44,842 bases of DNA from an uncultured Candidatus Berkelbacteria bacterium. Its GTDB lineage: Bacteria > Patescibacteriota > UBA1384 > UBA12157. The DNA lies in assembly GCA_903877885.1 (NCBI GenBank), contig CAIRFN010000012.1, positions 1 through 44,842 of the forward strand, written 5' to 3'. Positions 15,544 to 24,907 of this stretch are shown piece after piece. The notes under the pieces are model-generated. The model was not told the DNA's origin. It did no database searches and saw nothing but the letters and a program-made list of their open reading frames with translations. The number at the start of each line of letters is the position of its first letter. The stretch's first letter is position 1. A program made the translations under genes and the position numbers.

Positions 15544-18339
15544 TTACCACTCAAAAACATCAACAATCTTTTCGATCACGCCCTTAATACGACTGATGAT
15601 TCCGTGACGTTCTCTAATAGGCGGCACACTCGGCAACATATCGGCGACATCTTGTTCACTTGGCATTTTTTGCGAATACAAATATTCGCCAATCAGCCCT
15701 TCAATTTTTTCAACAGAAATACTTTCTTTTTCGGCTAAATCTTTCAAAACATTTGATCGCTCGCTAGCCCAATATTCGGCAAACGCTTTTTCGACATCAT
15801 CGACCTTGCTCACATTTGGTAAATTTTGCTCGATAAACTTTTTGATCAAATCTTTTTTCTTGCGTAACTGAACATCGCGATCGAACAATCGAAGAATGTC
15901 CTCAGTCTTTCTTTCGCGTATTGAGTCAGAAGTAATATTTTTAAGACCAGCAATTAAAAGAATAATGTAATCAAAATTAATTACATCTCGAATCGTTAAT
16001 TCCAACTCGAAATCGATCTGATCCAATATTGATTCAGGCCCATTTCCGGGATTCTTTCGTTCCTCATAAATATCTAAATATTTACTTTGATAGTCATAAA
16101 ATTCTTGTTCGGAAATTCCTAGTTCATTAAACGAAAATTCAGCGAAAGTCTCCAGTGACGACTTAATACGTAATAAATCTCGAAATGTTTTGACAAACGA
16201 AGCCTTTTCTTCCTCACCCTGCAAAGAGTCAACGGAACTAACAGTTGGTACTTTTTCTTTAAGTTCAATTATTTTCTTCTCAAATTCTTGTTTTTGCTCT
16301 TCATACGGTTTTTTGAAAACAATTTCTTTAGCATTTTCATCACCAAACAAAGCCAGTGCTGTATCAGTCGCTTTTTTTAGATTTCTAAATGAAATAATAT
16401 TGCCATGCGGTTTGTCAGAATCCAATAATCGATTTGTTCTTGAATATGCTTGAACCAAGCCGTGATAGCGCAAATTTTTATCAATATACAAAGTGTTAAG
16501 TCGCGGACTATCAAACCCAGTTAAAAACATATTTACCACCAAGACCAAATCAACTTCTTTGTTCTTGATTCTTTTTTGTAAATCACGGTAATAGTCATAG
16601 AAACGATCGGTCGAATAATTAGTAGAATATGTTTGATTATATTCTTTAATACAATCATCTAAAAAGTCACGCGAGTGTTGATTCCCGGCCGTTCCTTCGC
16701 CGGCAAATATATCAATATCTAAATCAACACTATCATCTTCGTTAGCTTGATAAGTAAAGATTGTAGCAACTTTAAAATCTTCTGCTTTTTTAGCCTTGAA
16801 CAAACTATAATACTTTTTCAAAACATCGATATTGGAAACTGCAAAAAAAGCGTTAAACTTTCCGTTTTTCGTTTTTCTTTTCCAATCAGCCAAAATATAA
16901 TCGGTGATTTTATTTAGTCGATCATCACTTTCAAGCACTTCTCTTGAATCGATCCCGTCAACCAGTGCATCGGCAAAAATATCTTTTTCAATCGTATCGC
17001 TTTCTTTTTGCTTATACTTACCAACATACTCAACTGCAAAACCAAGCACATTATTGTCGGAAATCGCATTAGTAATAATATATTTATGAAGACAATCATG
17101 AAATACATCTTTAGTGGTCACTCCGCCAACATTATTTTCGGCAAAAATTGGCGTACCAGTAAAACCAAAAAGTTGCGCTTTTTTAAAAAATGCTTTGATC
17201 CGAGCGTGAGTCTGGCCGAATTGACTACGGTGGCACTCGTCAAAAATAATCACCACTTTTTCGTCAGTTAAATATTGCAACCCTTTCAAATATTGATCAC
17301 GACCAATGGCGATATCCAATTTCTGAATGGTTGTGACGATCAACTTCCGATTTTTATCTTCCAGTTGCGCTACCAAATTACGAGTATTGTCAGTGCCGTC
17401 TACAGAGCCATCAGAAAAAGAATTGAATTCTTTGGTCGTTTGGATATCTAAATCCTTACGGTCAACAACAAACAAGACTTTTTTGATTTCGGCAATGCGA
17501 GACAGAACCTGGCTAGTTTTGTACGAAGTCAAAGTTTTACCAGATCCAGTCGTGTGCCAAATATAACCGTTTTTGTCTGACTCTTTGACTCGTTTTTCAA
17601 TCGCTTTGACCGCATAGTACTGATAAGGCCGCAAAATCATTGGAATTTTCAGTGATTCCGCTAGAACAATATATTCGCCAATCATTTTGGAAACGGTGCA
17701 CTTTTCCAGAAATGCAGCCGTAAATTCGTCTAGTTTAGTAATTTTATTATTCTGTTCATCCGTCCAATAAAAAGTTTGTTCAAAAGATTGATTTGGATTG
17801 TTGGAAAAATACTTAGTATTGACCCCGTTGGAAATCACAAAAATCTGGACATATTCAAATAAAGTCACTGTAAACGAATGTTTATGATACCGTTGGATTT
17901 GGTTAAAAGCTTCTTTCATCTCCATACCACGGCGTTTAAGTTCAACCTGCACCAAAGGCAAACCATTAACCAAAAGTGTCACATCATAGCGATTTTCATA
18001 TCGCCCCATTTGAGTCACCTGATGCGTCACTTGATACTCATTCTTGCACCATTGATCCATATTAAAGAATCGGACGTAAATTTTAGTGTCGTCATCGCGA
18101 GCGAGGGCAAAGCGATCTCTTAAGGTTTTAGCCTTCTGAAACCGATCGCCTTTATTTAGATGGTTTAATATGCGAGAAAATTCGGCATCAGAAAAAGTAG
18201 TCTGATTAAACTTTTCCAGCTGTGTTTTTAAATTCGCAATCAATGCCGCAGTATCAGCCAGTATCACCGGCGCAAACCCCAGCCGCTTTAATTGCACCAT
18301 TAGGGTTTCTTCAAGTTGTAGTTCTGTTTGTGTTGTCAT
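15544..18339 (-). CDS. hsdR: type I restriction endonuclease subunit R
   Basis: 931 residues. The N-terminal nuclease domain has [18 protein letters not shown] (Asp, Glu-x-Lys) near residue 120-135. The superfamily 2 translocase motor follows, with Walker A TGSGKT near 265 and DECH near 368, then TGTP and the later helicase motifs to about 700. The C-terminal helical part contacts HsdM. It pulls DNA through the complex and cuts at a distance from unmethylated sites. Starts 14 bp after the 248-residue gene. Confidence 0.96.
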   Translation of the reverse strand: MTTQTELQLEETLMVQLKRLGFAPVILADTAALIANLKTQLEKFNQTTFSDAEFSRILNHLNKGDRFQKAKTLRDRFALARDDDTKIYVRFFNMDQWCKNEYQVTHQVTQMGRYENRYDVTLLVNGLPLVQVELKRRGMEMKEAFNQIQRYHKHSFTVTLFEYVQIFVISNGVNTKYFSNNPNQSFEQTFYWTDEQNNKITKLDEFTAAFLEKCTVSKMIGEYIVLAESLKIPMILRPYQYYAVKAIEKRVKESDKNGYIWHTTGSGKTLTSYKTSQVLSRIAEIKKVLFVVDRKDLDIQTTKEFNSFSDGSVDGTDNTRNLVAQLEDKNRKLIVTTIQKLDIAIGRDQYLKGLQYLTDEKVVIIFDECHRSQFGQTHARIKAFFKKAQLFGFTGTPIFAENNVGGVTTKDVFHDCLHKYIITNAISDNNVLGFAVEYVGKYKQKESDTIEKDIFADALVDGIDSREVLESDDRLNKITDYILADWKRKTKNGKFNAFFAVSNIDVLKKYYSLFKAKKAEDFKVATIFTYQANEDDSVDLDIDIFAGEGTAGNQHSRDFLDDCIKEYNQTYSTNYSTDRFYDYYRDLQKRIKNKEVDLVLVVNMFLTGFDSPRLNTLYIDKNLRYHGLVQAYSRTNRLLDSDKPHGNIISFRNLKKATDTALALFGDENAKEIVFKKPYEEQKQEFEKKIIELKEKVPTVSSVDSLQGEEEKASFVKTFRDLLRIKSSLETFAEFSFNELGISEQEFYDYQSKYLDIYEERKNPGNGPESILDQIDFELELTIRDVINFDYIILLIAGLKNITSDSIRERKTEDILRLFDRDVQLRKKKDLIKKFIEQNLPNVSKVDDVEKAFAEYWASERSNVLKDLAEKESISVEKIEGLIGEYLYSQKMPSEQDVADMLPSVPPIRERHGIISRIKGVIEKIVDVFEW

Positions 18340-18353
18340 TTTGTGACCCTGTT

Positions 18354-19100
18354 CTATTTCTTTTCTAATTTAGGAGCATATTCTTCTCGCCAAAATCCAA
18401 TTAACCACCTATACCAAGTTCGATTCTTAATTCTATAATTTCTTTCAGCATCCTCTAGCAACATTAAACATGCATGGTGCCAAAAGTGTAACCTTTGATT
18501 ATCCTCTCGTAGCTTATCTCCAATATGATTAATATGCAGACCTACGTATAGCTCTACCAACTTTAATCTAAAAATTTCAACATCCGCTTTTTCTTCATTT
18601 TTTAAAAGCCCACCAACAACTTCGACAGCATCTGGCACATTCTCACCTTTAATCTTTAAGTGTAAATAAATGTTTTTACTAGGATTTTGCGAAAATTTGA
18701 ACATTCTAATATCTTCAAGAACGGCATTAAAACTAATGATTTCTTGATTAAGTCGAGTAATTGCGTCAACTAAGTCCTTACTTAAAATCATGATCTCTGG
18801 TACCAATAAAACTTGATTGAGATTCCCAGGCGATAAATTGAAAACCAATGAAAAAGGATCGCCCCAGTCGGCATTTTTTATTAATTCATCAAACTGGTCA
18901 ACACGGTACCCGCCTTTGTTCGCTCCAGCCCAGGATCCTATTACATTAAGTTGACTTCTGAGAGCTGTTATTAAATGTATAGTTTTCTTATATTCATTAA
19001 CTGAATATTTGATTTTTTGCTCAAAATACGAAAATACAGCGGTAATAACCGAGGCAGTTGTAATAATTGATGAAATATTTGCCCAGTCTTGTAAAATCAT
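18354..19100 (-). CDS. membrane-anchored accessory protein between hsdS and hsdR
   Basis: 248 residues. One hydrophobic segment near the N-terminus (about 8-24) is followed by a largely helical soluble domain rich in aromatic and histidine residues at the end ([37 protein letters not shown]). No known family or catalytic motif recognised. It overlaps hsdS by 4 bp and sits where prrC lies in the prr locus, but lacks the Walker motifs of PrrC. Confidence 0.75.
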   Translation of the reverse strand: MILQDWANISSIITTASVITAVFSYFEQKIKYSVNEYKKTIHLITALRSQLNVIGSWAGANKGGYRVDQFDELIKNADWGDPFSLVFNLSPGNLNQVLLVPEIMILSKDLVDAITRLNQEIISFNAVLEDIRMFKFSQNPSKNIYLHLKIKGENVPDAVEVVGGLLKNEEKADVEIFRLKLVELYVGLHINHIGDKLREDNQRLHFWHHACLMLLEDAERNYRIKNRTWYRWLIGFWREEYAPKLEKK

Positions 19101-20251
19101 AGAAACATCTGCTGAAGCAGGGACTTTTTGAAAAGTTTAGCCTGCTCCAGCTCTTTATTTATTAAATCAACTTTATTATCTAATGCCGTCAAAAACTCCG
19201 CAATTTTTTCTTGCTCTTCTATAGACGGCAGTGCAAATTTTAATTTTTCAACGGCTGGATAATTGACGTAAATCTGTGTTCCGCCCTGAGAAATTTTAAA
19301 TATCTTTTTTCTAAACTGTATTGAATTCAAATAAAGCCAAGCAAATTTGGGCAAAATACTTGAGCAACAAATTAGACGCTCTGTTCGCTGATTGTAGACA
19401 TAGGTACTATCAGCATCTATCAAGATTGTTGAGCCAATTAGGTCACCTGATGAAGTTTTATCGTTTAATACCATCAAAAGATCATTTTTACTGGGAATTT
19501 TTAGGATTGTTTTTGGAGATAAGTTGATTCTTTGTTTATTGTCTATATATTTACCATCAGTTGAATAATTTCCAATCGATATAAATTTATGAGTTCCTTC
19601 TGCAATAACCCTATCTTCTAGCGAGGTTCCGCCGACATGATTGAATACGTCGCCCAATTTCTTTTCTTCCCAATCAGAATAATTTGAGCCGTCAGATTTT
19701 TTGAAACGGATTTTTTGACTGAAAATCGCCTGCATCACGCCTTTTTTGTATTTATCAAATCCTTTTTTCTTTTCTTCCAATTTCTGAATTTTCTCATCCA
19801 CCACCGTTAGAAATGAGGCAATTTTTGATTGCTCTTTTTCTTTTGGAACGGCAACTTTTATTCTTTCAATTGTTGTTTTGGATAAACTTGGAACTCCCGA
19901 AGCCTCGTTATATTTTTGCCAATTAATTTTTTGAAAAATTGAATACAGAAATTCAGGCAAAGCACCTTTATATTTATGGGTATAAAAAAGTGTATCAACG
20001 GTCCAAAATTTACCATCTAGAAATTGTGGCTTATCTATTGTTCCTTTGCGACCGATGCAAATGCTTTTGCCATCATACAAGTGGCCATTCACATAAAGCA
20101 TTAAGCCACCCGTACCGTAAACTGGTACATTGCCAGGCTTGAGATGTTTATAATCTCGGCCATTGCCAATACTTAAAATATCACCAAGCTTTTTTTCTTG
20201 CCAATCGTCGGTAAATTCCTTAAATCTAAGTTTTGGGGTATTTGTTTTCAT
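19097..20251 (-). CDS. hsdS: type I restriction specificity subunit S
   Basis: About 384 residues from the ATG at 20251, which overlaps the preceding stop (ATGA). An ATG at 20269 in the same frame is less likely. Two target-recognition domains (WQEKKLGDI... and WEEKKLGDVFN...) are each followed by a conserved helix (EQSKIASFLTVVDEKIQKLE and EQEKIAEFLTALDNKVDLIN), the half-repeat layout of HsdS. It sets the DNA site for both methylation and cleavage. Its first codons are duplicated at 20752-20811. Confidence 0.95.
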   Translation of the reverse strand: MKTNTPKLRFKEFTDDWQEKKLGDILSIGNGRDYKHLKPGNVPVYGTGGLMLYVNGHLYDGKSICIGRKGTIDKPQFLDGKFWTVDTLFYTHKYKGALPEFLYSIFQKINWQKYNEASGVPSLSKTTIERIKVAVPKEKEQSKIASFLTVVDEKIQKLEEKKKGFDKYKKGVMQAIFSQKIRFKKSDGSNYSDWEEKKLGDVFNHVGGTSLEDRVIAEGTHKFISIGNYSTDGKYIDNKQRINLSPKTILKIPSKNDLLMVLNDKTSSGDLIGSTILIDADSTYVYNQRTERLICCSSILPKFAWLYLNSIQFRKKIFKISQGGTQIYVNYPAVEKLKFALPSIEEQEKIAEFLTALDNKVDLINKELEQAKLFKKSLLQQMFL

Positions 20252-20745
20252 TTTATTATCCCATTCCAATGGACTTTTGTTTTTACTACAGGTAATCTAG
20301 CTATTAAATCTGTTGTTTTCTTTTGGCATGCGCCAACTTTTACTAAAAATTTTTCAATATCAGCAATACTGAATCTAGTAGTTTTTAAATGCAAATCTTT
20401 TGACTCAGGCTTTAGCACAATTTCAGATCTTTCAATTTTGCCTTCGTCAATATCAGATTCTTTAAATATCCATTGATCATGGATATATCTATTCCTTTCT
20501 TGTGATACGTCTCTCGCTGATTCTTCGATAAAATCTTTAATATCTTTAAGAACGTCCAAGTCATCAACTTCATTTGAGTCCAAGTGACCTAAATACTTAA
20601 TTTTCTCTCCCAGAGTCATTCGGCTATCGATATTTGGGTTTTTTACCAATCGGAAAATTAAAATATTTGTTAACATATCCCAAGTAGCAAAAAATACACT
20701 AATATGACCGAACAATTTAAAAAAATCTTCATTAGTATGTTTCAT
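20248..20745 (-). CDS. HEPN-like protein embedded in the hsd operon
   Basis: 165 residues, mostly helical. Arg84-Asn85-x3-His89 (ERNRYIHDQW) fits the RNxxxH motif of HEPN RNases, and the preceding helix (DVLKDIKDFIEESARDV) is as expected. HEPN proteins commonly act as toxins or RNA-cutting effectors in defence. It overlaps hsdS by 4 bp. It is flanked on both sides by the hsdS 5' end, which suggests insertion next to hsdS. The catalytic motif is seen; the activity is inferred. Confidence 0.6.
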   Translation of the reverse strand: MKHTNEDFFKLFGHISVFFATWDMLTNILIFRLVKNPNIDSRMTLGEKIKYLGHLDSNEVDDLDVLKDIKDFIEESARDVSQERNRYIHDQWIFKESDIDEGKIERSEIVLKPESKDLHLKTTRFSIADIEKFLVKVGACQKKTTDLIARLPVVKTKVHWNGIIK

Positions 20746-20751
20746 TTTATC

Positions 20752-20811
20752 TTTTTCTTGTCATCCGTCAGTAAATTCTTTAAATCTAAGTTTTGGGGTA
20801 TTAGTTTTCAT
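20752..20811 (-). pseudogene. duplicated and broken hsdS 5' end
   Basis: Reads MKTNTPKLRFKEFTDG then TGA, against MKTNTPKLRFKEFTDDW in hsdS. One base change turned the Trp codon into a stop. About 60 bp match 20193-20251 with a few mismatches. Its ATG overlaps the stop of the 220-residue gene in the same ATGA manner as the real hsdS start overlaps the HEPN-like gene. The two copies form a direct repeat around that gene. Confidence 0.85.
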
Positions 20812-21470
20812 TTTTTTGGTACCCTTAAAACAATCCAGAGCAACAGTCCGATAATAATACCTATTGGTAAAAATAAAGCTGACGATTTTCCTAGTAATTG
20901 CCACCAGTCAAGAGACAAAATATCGGGATTAAATCGGATCATTTTATCTGTTGATATGACAATAACAGCAAATATTGAGACAAAAACACCGAAGATACCA
21001 ATCATCTGTCTATAAATTTCACCAACTTTCCTGTTTGTTTCTTTCTCAAATTCCGACTTCACATCATTCTGATAAATTGCAATGGCTTCAACCATTTGAT
21101 TTACATCTTCAGCCGAGACCCTTGTTCCATCCAGTAATCGCGGAATTTGAAACTGGCCAATCTTGTTGGTTAAGCAAATTGGTTCCTTGCCAGTATAATT
21201 GTATAGACATATTTTGTCTTCTTCTCGTAATATATTAAGATGAGCAAATTTTTCTAATCGTGCATTTGCATCTGGCCCTGATAGTAGTCGCTTATCTCCA
21301 ATTAGCTCTACTATTGCATTGTCGATATTATCTTGACTAATTTTATTAAAATTATTATAAATATGGGTTCTCTGTACACGATTTGGTGTCTTTGCTAGTA
21401 CATAAGCAACAATAGCTTCTTTTAAATCTGCTTGTTTAATATCTATTTGATTATTTTGTTCTTTTCTCAT
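20808..21470 (-). CDS. two-helix membrane protein with a winged-helix-like N-terminus
   Basis: 220 residues. The first 110 or so look like a small helical and beta-wing region (LKEAIVAYVLAKTPNRVQR...DNIDNAIVELIGDKRLL). A coiled region then leads to two membrane helices (about 163-180 and 195-215). It overlaps hsdM by 4 bp upstream and the broken hsdS start downstream. No family recognised. A membrane role next to a HEPN-like protein suggests a defence accessory, but this is inference. Confidence 0.75.
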   Translation of the reverse strand: MRKEQNNQIDIKQADLKEAIVAYVLAKTPNRVQRTHIYNNFNKISQDNIDNAIVELIGDKRLLSGPDANARLEKFAHLNILREEDKICLYNYTGKEPICLTNKIGQFQIPRLLDGTRVSAEDVNQMVEAIAIYQNDVKSEFEKETNRKVGEIYRQMIGIFGVFVSIFAVIVISTDKMIRFNPDILSLDWWQLLGKSSALFLPIGIIIGLLLWIVLRVPKK

Positions 21471-23056
21471 TTCTCACCTCTAAAAGGCGAATTTATTCCG
21501 AGCTCTTTACAAAACCCAGTGATTTTTTGGTCAATTTCGATTGATTCAGTGTCGATTTTTTTGATTTCTTCAACAACTTTGTCAAGATCGATTTCTTCCT
21601 CTTCTTCAAAAGTATCGACATAGCGGGGAATATTTAAATTAAAATCGTTTTCGCGAATTTCACCGATTGTGGCCTTATGAGAATACTTTTCTATTTCTTT
21701 GCGGCTTTTGTATGTTTCAAAAATCTTGGCGATGTTTTCATTGGTCAGATGGTTTTGGTTTTTGCCTTTTTCAAATTCTCGAGAAGCATCGATAAATAAT
21801 ACGTCGCCATCTTCTTTGCGACATTTCTTGAAGACCAAGACTGTCGCTGGAATTGAAGTACCGTAAAAAAGATTCGCGGGAAGACCAATAACCGCATCGA
21901 GATAATTTTGCTTTTCGATGATATATTTTCTGATAATTCCTTCAGCGCCGGAGCGAAAAAGCACGCCGTGAGGGAGCACTATCGCCATTGTGCCATTATC
22001 AGCCAAATGGTAAAGCATATGAGTGACAAAGGCATAGTCAGCGGCGCCTTTTGGCGCAAGACGGCCATACTGTGAAAAACGATCATCATGGACCAAAGCT
22101 GGATCTTTTTCGCCTTTCCATTCAGCCGAAAATGGCGGATTGGCAACAATTGCTTCAGCTTTTAAGTCTGGATGCATATCATCGGTTAAAGTATCACCCT
22201 GAAGAATTTTAAAGTGATCAAAATGGACACCATGCAAAATCATATTCATGCGGGCAAGGTTGTAGGTCGTAGGATTGAGTTCTTGACCATAATAGTCGTT
22301 AACTTCGGCATATTCCTTAAGACGGAGTAATAAAGAACCTGAACCGCAGGTCGGATCAAAAACCGAACGAATACGTTTTTTGTCTTCCGTCACAATTTGA
22401 GCCAAAAGTCGAGAAACTTGTGCCGGAGTGTAGAATTCACCACCTTTTTTACCAGCACCAGAGGCAAACTCACCGATTAAGTATTCGTAAGCGTCGCCAA
22501 GCAAATCACTTTTAGCGTCATCAAGTTTGAAATCAATGCCAGCCAGTAATGATAAAACTTCAACAATGACTTCGTTTTTCTTATTTTCGCTTGAGCCAAG
22601 TTTTGAAGAAGTTAAATCGACATCATCAAAAAGACCTTTGAAATCATCTTCGCTGGCCGTACCCATGGAGGTTTGTTCAATCGTATTTAAAACGTTCTTA
22701 AGATCTTCAAGAATGAAAATCGAGTCCTCTTTTATCTGGCCTTTCCCCTTTTTGACTAAATAGGAAAATAGTTCGGATGGTTTGAGAAAAAAACCTAGAT
22801 GTGAGATGCAAGCTGTTTTAATGTGTTCTAGAATATCTTTGCCATCTTTGGTACTTTCTTTGATTTCTGAAAATTTAAATTTTTCACTTGAAAGTAGTTT
22901 TTCATCAACATAGAGTTCGAGTTTCTCCGAAAGATATTTGTAGAAAATAAAGCCTAAAATATAGTTTTTATATTCGTCAGCGTTCATTTTGCCACGAAGA
23001 GCATTAGCCACCGCCCAAAGCTGCTTCTCGAGTAATTGTTTTTGCTCATTTGACAT
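21467..23056 (-). CDS. hsdM: type I restriction-modification methyltransferase subunit M
   Basis: 529 residues. The N-terminal HsdM helical domain (QLWAVANALRGKMNADEYKNYILGFIFYKYLSE) is followed by an N6-adenine methyltransferase domain with the SAM-binding FDPTCGSGSLLL (near 240) and catalytic NPPF (near 310). With HsdS it methylates adenine at the recognition site. First gene of the operon, with its own promoter at 23093-23121. Confidence 0.97.
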   Translation of the reverse strand: MSNEQKQLLEKQLWAVANALRGKMNADEYKNYILGFIFYKYLSEKLELYVDEKLLSSEKFKFSEIKESTKDGKDILEHIKTACISHLGFFLKPSELFSYLVKKGKGQIKEDSIFILEDLKNVLNTIEQTSMGTASEDDFKGLFDDVDLTSSKLGSSENKKNEVIVEVLSLLAGIDFKLDDAKSDLLGDAYEYLIGEFASGAGKKGGEFYTPAQVSRLLAQIVTEDKKRIRSVFDPTCGSGSLLLRLKEYAEVNDYYGQELNPTTYNLARMNMILHGVHFDHFKILQGDTLTDDMHPDLKAEAIVANPPFSAEWKGEKDPALVHDDRFSQYGRLAPKGAADYAFVTHMLYHLADNGTMAIVLPHGVLFRSGAEGIIRKYIIEKQNYLDAVIGLPANLFYGTSIPATVLVFKKCRKEDGDVLFIDASREFEKGKNQNHLTNENIAKIFETYKSRKEIEKYSHKATIGEIRENDFNLNIPRYVDTFEEEEEIDLDKVVEEIKKIDTESIEIDQKITGFCKELGINSPFRGEK

Positions 23057-23092
23057 AATTTAACCTCACGATTTTCTTATTTATCCCTTTCT

Positions 23093-23121
23093 ATTGTAGC
23101 CCTTACTGGTTAAATATACAA
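23093..23121 (-). promoter_or_regulatory. promoter of the hsd operon
   Basis: Minus strand TTGTAT, 17-bp spacer, TACAAT, 37 bp before hsdM. Its spacer shares AACCAGTAA with the Nudix-gene promoter at 24304-24332. Confidence 0.65.
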
Positions 23122-23141
23122 GAAGGAAGAAAAGAGAAAGA

Positions 23142-23194
23142 ACTGGATCCTTGATGTCGGTGTTCAACAAAGCTCACACCGGCTCGAGGATGAC
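23142..23194. repeat. ACTGGATCC...GGATGACA repeat, copy 1
   Basis: Begins ACTGGATCCTTGATGTCGG and ends CCGGCTCGAGGATGACA. The middle differs from the other copies. The ends are roughly complementary and can fold. Confidence 0.8.
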
Positions 23195-23246
23195 AAAGAG
23201 AGAATGACGAAATGGATTTGTGGTATAATGGGAAAGAAGGAAATGG

Positions 23247-23333
23247 AACTGGATCCTTGATGTCGGATTAACATCCGGCTCGAGGATGACAAAGAGAGAA
23301 TGATAGATTGCTTCGACTGCGGTCTCGCAATGA
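23247..23333. repeat. two adjacent dispersed repeats
   Basis: 23247-23291 is a second ACTGGATCC...GGATGAC copy (inner GATGTCGGATTAACATCC). 23305-23333 is a GATTGC...CTCGCAATGAC repeat of the family also found in leuS. The gap 23057-23367 otherwise holds only the hsdM promoter. Confidence 0.8.
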
Positions 23334-23367
23334 CAAACATAATAATCAAAAAATAAGGAGTAAAAAA

Positions 23368-23766
23368 ATGTCGAATTTTAGTTTGAGTTTAGTTTCCGAA
23401 AACGGAAATCGGTTGGTGGATTTTTCAAACAACACCAACAATTTTGTGGAGGTGGTGCTGGATATCGACGGGTCGGTGATTAAAGGTTATTGCTATCCGC
23501 CGTTTCATCACAAGCCGATTCGAAAATTAAGAGATGGCCGGGCCTTGCCGTTTTCTAATTCCGGCCGCGTCCGCGCCTATATTTTTTCTGGTATTGGTCA
23601 ACTTAAAAATGATGTCGACTTGGATGTGCCGCCGTGGATTCGTCGTAAACTGTATGAAAAAGGCCATATTTCAACGGATCAAATTATTCAACAACCGCAT
23701 ATTCAAAAAGTGATTTTTCGCCGAACCAGTTTAAATCCGATTGAGATGCTGGAGATACCGTACTAA
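23368..23766 (+). CDS. hypothetical protein
   Basis: 132 residues from the ATG at 23368, which follows AAGGAG. The frame is open upstream to 23308 only because the repeat there has no stop. No signal peptide, membrane helix or recognised motif. It has a beta-rich middle with PPFHHKPIRKLRDGR and a basic C-terminus. It stands alone on the plus strand between repeat clusters. Confidence 0.7.
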   Translation: MSNFSLSLVSENGNRLVDFSNNTNNFVEVVLDIDGSVIKGYCYPPFHHKPIRKLRDGRALPFSNSGRVRAYIFSGIGQLKNDVDLDVPPWIRRKLYEKGHISTDQIIQQPHIQKVIFRRTSLNPIEMLEIPY

Positions 23767-23813
23767 AGTTAGTATTTTGTATTTTGAAGAGTGTATTTTG
23801 TATGGGAAATGAT

Positions 23814-23877
23814 GGATTGCCACGACTGCGGTCTCGCAATGACAAAGATGAAGATCCTGAAACAAGTTCAGGATGAC
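23814..23877. repeat. two dispersed repeats
   Basis: A GATTGCCACGACTG...CTCGCAATGAC copy followed by the palindrome TCCTGAAACAAGTTCAGGA (23854-23872) and GATGAC. They fill the gap 23767-23883 with some TATTTTGTA direct repeats. Confidence 0.8.
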
Positions 23878-23883
23878 TATTAT

Positions 23884-24279
23884 TTATTTTCTCAACATTT
23901 TTTTGAGTGCGATGAGAAAATCGGGGAAAATGTCGAGTTTGGCGATTTCATCGATGGTTAGCCAATCGTATTCAATATGTTCGTCGCTTAAAATTATTGG
24001 CTCAACTCCCGCTTCGGCTTTGACACAAATAACAATATATTGGGTTTTATATGATTCACTGTTAAGCGTAAAAATATGGACAACTTTATTCATTTTGGTA
24101 TTTTTCCAGCCAAGTTCTTCTTCAATTTCCCTGGCAAAACAATCATCAATCGATTCGCCGAGTTCAATTTTACCGCCCGGAAATTCCCACCAATTTTTAT
24201 CTTCTTTGAGAACTAAAAATTTATCGTCTTTTTGAAAAATTCCTTTGATGGAAATTTTTTGTTTTTCAATATTGGACAT
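23884..24279 (-). CDS. Nudix hydrolase
   Basis: 131 residues. Nudix box at about 34-56: GG-x5-E-x7-REIEEELGW, here GKIELGESIDDCFAREIEEE, which binds the metal and cleaves nucleoside-diphosphate-linked substrates. The WEFPGG approach to the box resembles MutT-type enzymes, but the substrate is not determinable. Its promoter at 24304-24332 adjoins a repeat. Confidence 0.92.
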   Translation of the reverse strand: MSNIEKQKISIKGIFQKDDKFLVLKEDKNWWEFPGGKIELGESIDDCFAREIEEELGWKNTKMNKVVHIFTLNSESYKTQYIVICVKAEAGVEPIILSDEHIEYDWLTIDEIAKLDIFPDFLIALKKMLRK

Positions 24280-24303
24280 TTTTACCTCGTATTATTTATC
24301 ATA

Positions 24304-24332
24304 ATTGTAGTCTTTACTGGTTGGTTTGGCAA
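24304..24332 (-). promoter_or_regulatory. promoter of the Nudix gene
   Basis: Minus strand TTGCCA, 17-bp spacer, TACAAT. The region from the -10 through the following repeat resembles the hsdM promoter region. Confidence 0.6.
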
Positions 24333-24345
24333 GAAGGAGAAACGA

Positions 24346-24391
24346 GAACTGGATCCTTGATGTCGGATTACCATCCGGCTCGAGGATGACA
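24346..24391. repeat. ACTGGATCC...GGATGACA repeat, copy 3
   Basis: Nearly identical to the copy at 23247 (inner GATGTCGGATTACCATCC). Confidence 0.8.
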
Positions 24392-24403
24392 ATAACAACA
24401 CAA

Positions 24404-24433
24404 AAGAAAACAGCCGGTTGGGGCTGTTTTCTT
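24404..24433. terminator. terminator of the ribosomal protein operon
   Basis: AAGAAAACAGCC, 6-base loop, GGCTGTTTTCTT: a perfect 12-bp stem with A/T runs on both sides. It can end the rpsI transcript on the minus strand. Confidence 0.8.
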
Positions 24434-24448
24434 GATATCTATTATATT

Positions 24449-24490
24449 CTGGATCCCGGATCTAGGACGCCGTCCTGTCTGGGATGACAG
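24449..24490. repeat. divergent GGATCC...GGATGACAG repeat
   Basis: CTGGATCCCGG at one end and GGGATGACAG at the other, with the inner palindrome GGACG...CGTCC. It lies directly after rpsI. Confidence 0.65.
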
Positions 24491-24496
24491 TAAAAA

Positions 24497-24892
24497 TTAA
24501 CGTTTGGTCCATTGAGGAGCGCGTCGGGCGCCGCGGAGACCTGGTTTCTTGCGTTCTTTCATACGAGGATCGCGAGTTAAGAAACCTTCTTTTTTAAGGG
24601 TGGTGTGCCAGTCGGAATCAAATTTGTCGAGAGCGCGAGTAATACCGAGACGAATTGCATCGAGTTGAGATACAATGCCGCCACCGATGGTTTTAGCTTC
24701 AACATTGAAAGCTTTTTCTTGTCCCAAAACTTTAAGTGGTTCTAGATAAACACGGCTTGGATTGGCAACAACTTCGCCATTGACAGTAATTGTGCCAGTG
24801 CCTTTAGTTAAACGAACTTTAGCAATCGCAGTCTTGCGGCGGCCGAGTCCATACCAGTAATCAGCGATTTTAGTTTTATTGGTTTCTTCCAT
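24497..24892 (-). CDS. rpsI: 30S ribosomal protein S9
   Basis: 131 residues. YWYGLGRRKTAIAKVRL at the start and the family's basic C-terminal tail (RDPRMKERKKPGLRGARRAPQWTKR) reaching toward the P site. The last gene of the cluster, in the usual L13-S9 pair. Confidence 0.97.
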   Translation of the reverse strand: MEETNKTKIADYWYGLGRRKTAIAKVRLTKGTGTITVNGEVVANPSRVYLEPLKVLGQEKAFNVEAKTIGGGIVSQLDAIRLGITRALDKFDSDWHTTLKKEGFLTRDPRMKERKKPGLRGARRAPQWTKR

Positions 24893-24907
24893 TTTTTTAT
24901 CCTTAAA

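Noticed and set aside
20761-20763. Reassigned UGA codon joining the broken hsdS start to downstream sequence
   Set aside because: TGA ends many genes here, several in ATGA overlaps, and Trp is coded by TGG elsewhere. The remnant also loses similarity right after the stop.
23142-24490. A CRISPR array in the repeat-rich region
   Set aside because: The repeats are imperfect, irregularly spaced, of several kinds and interrupted by genes. There are no regular spacers.
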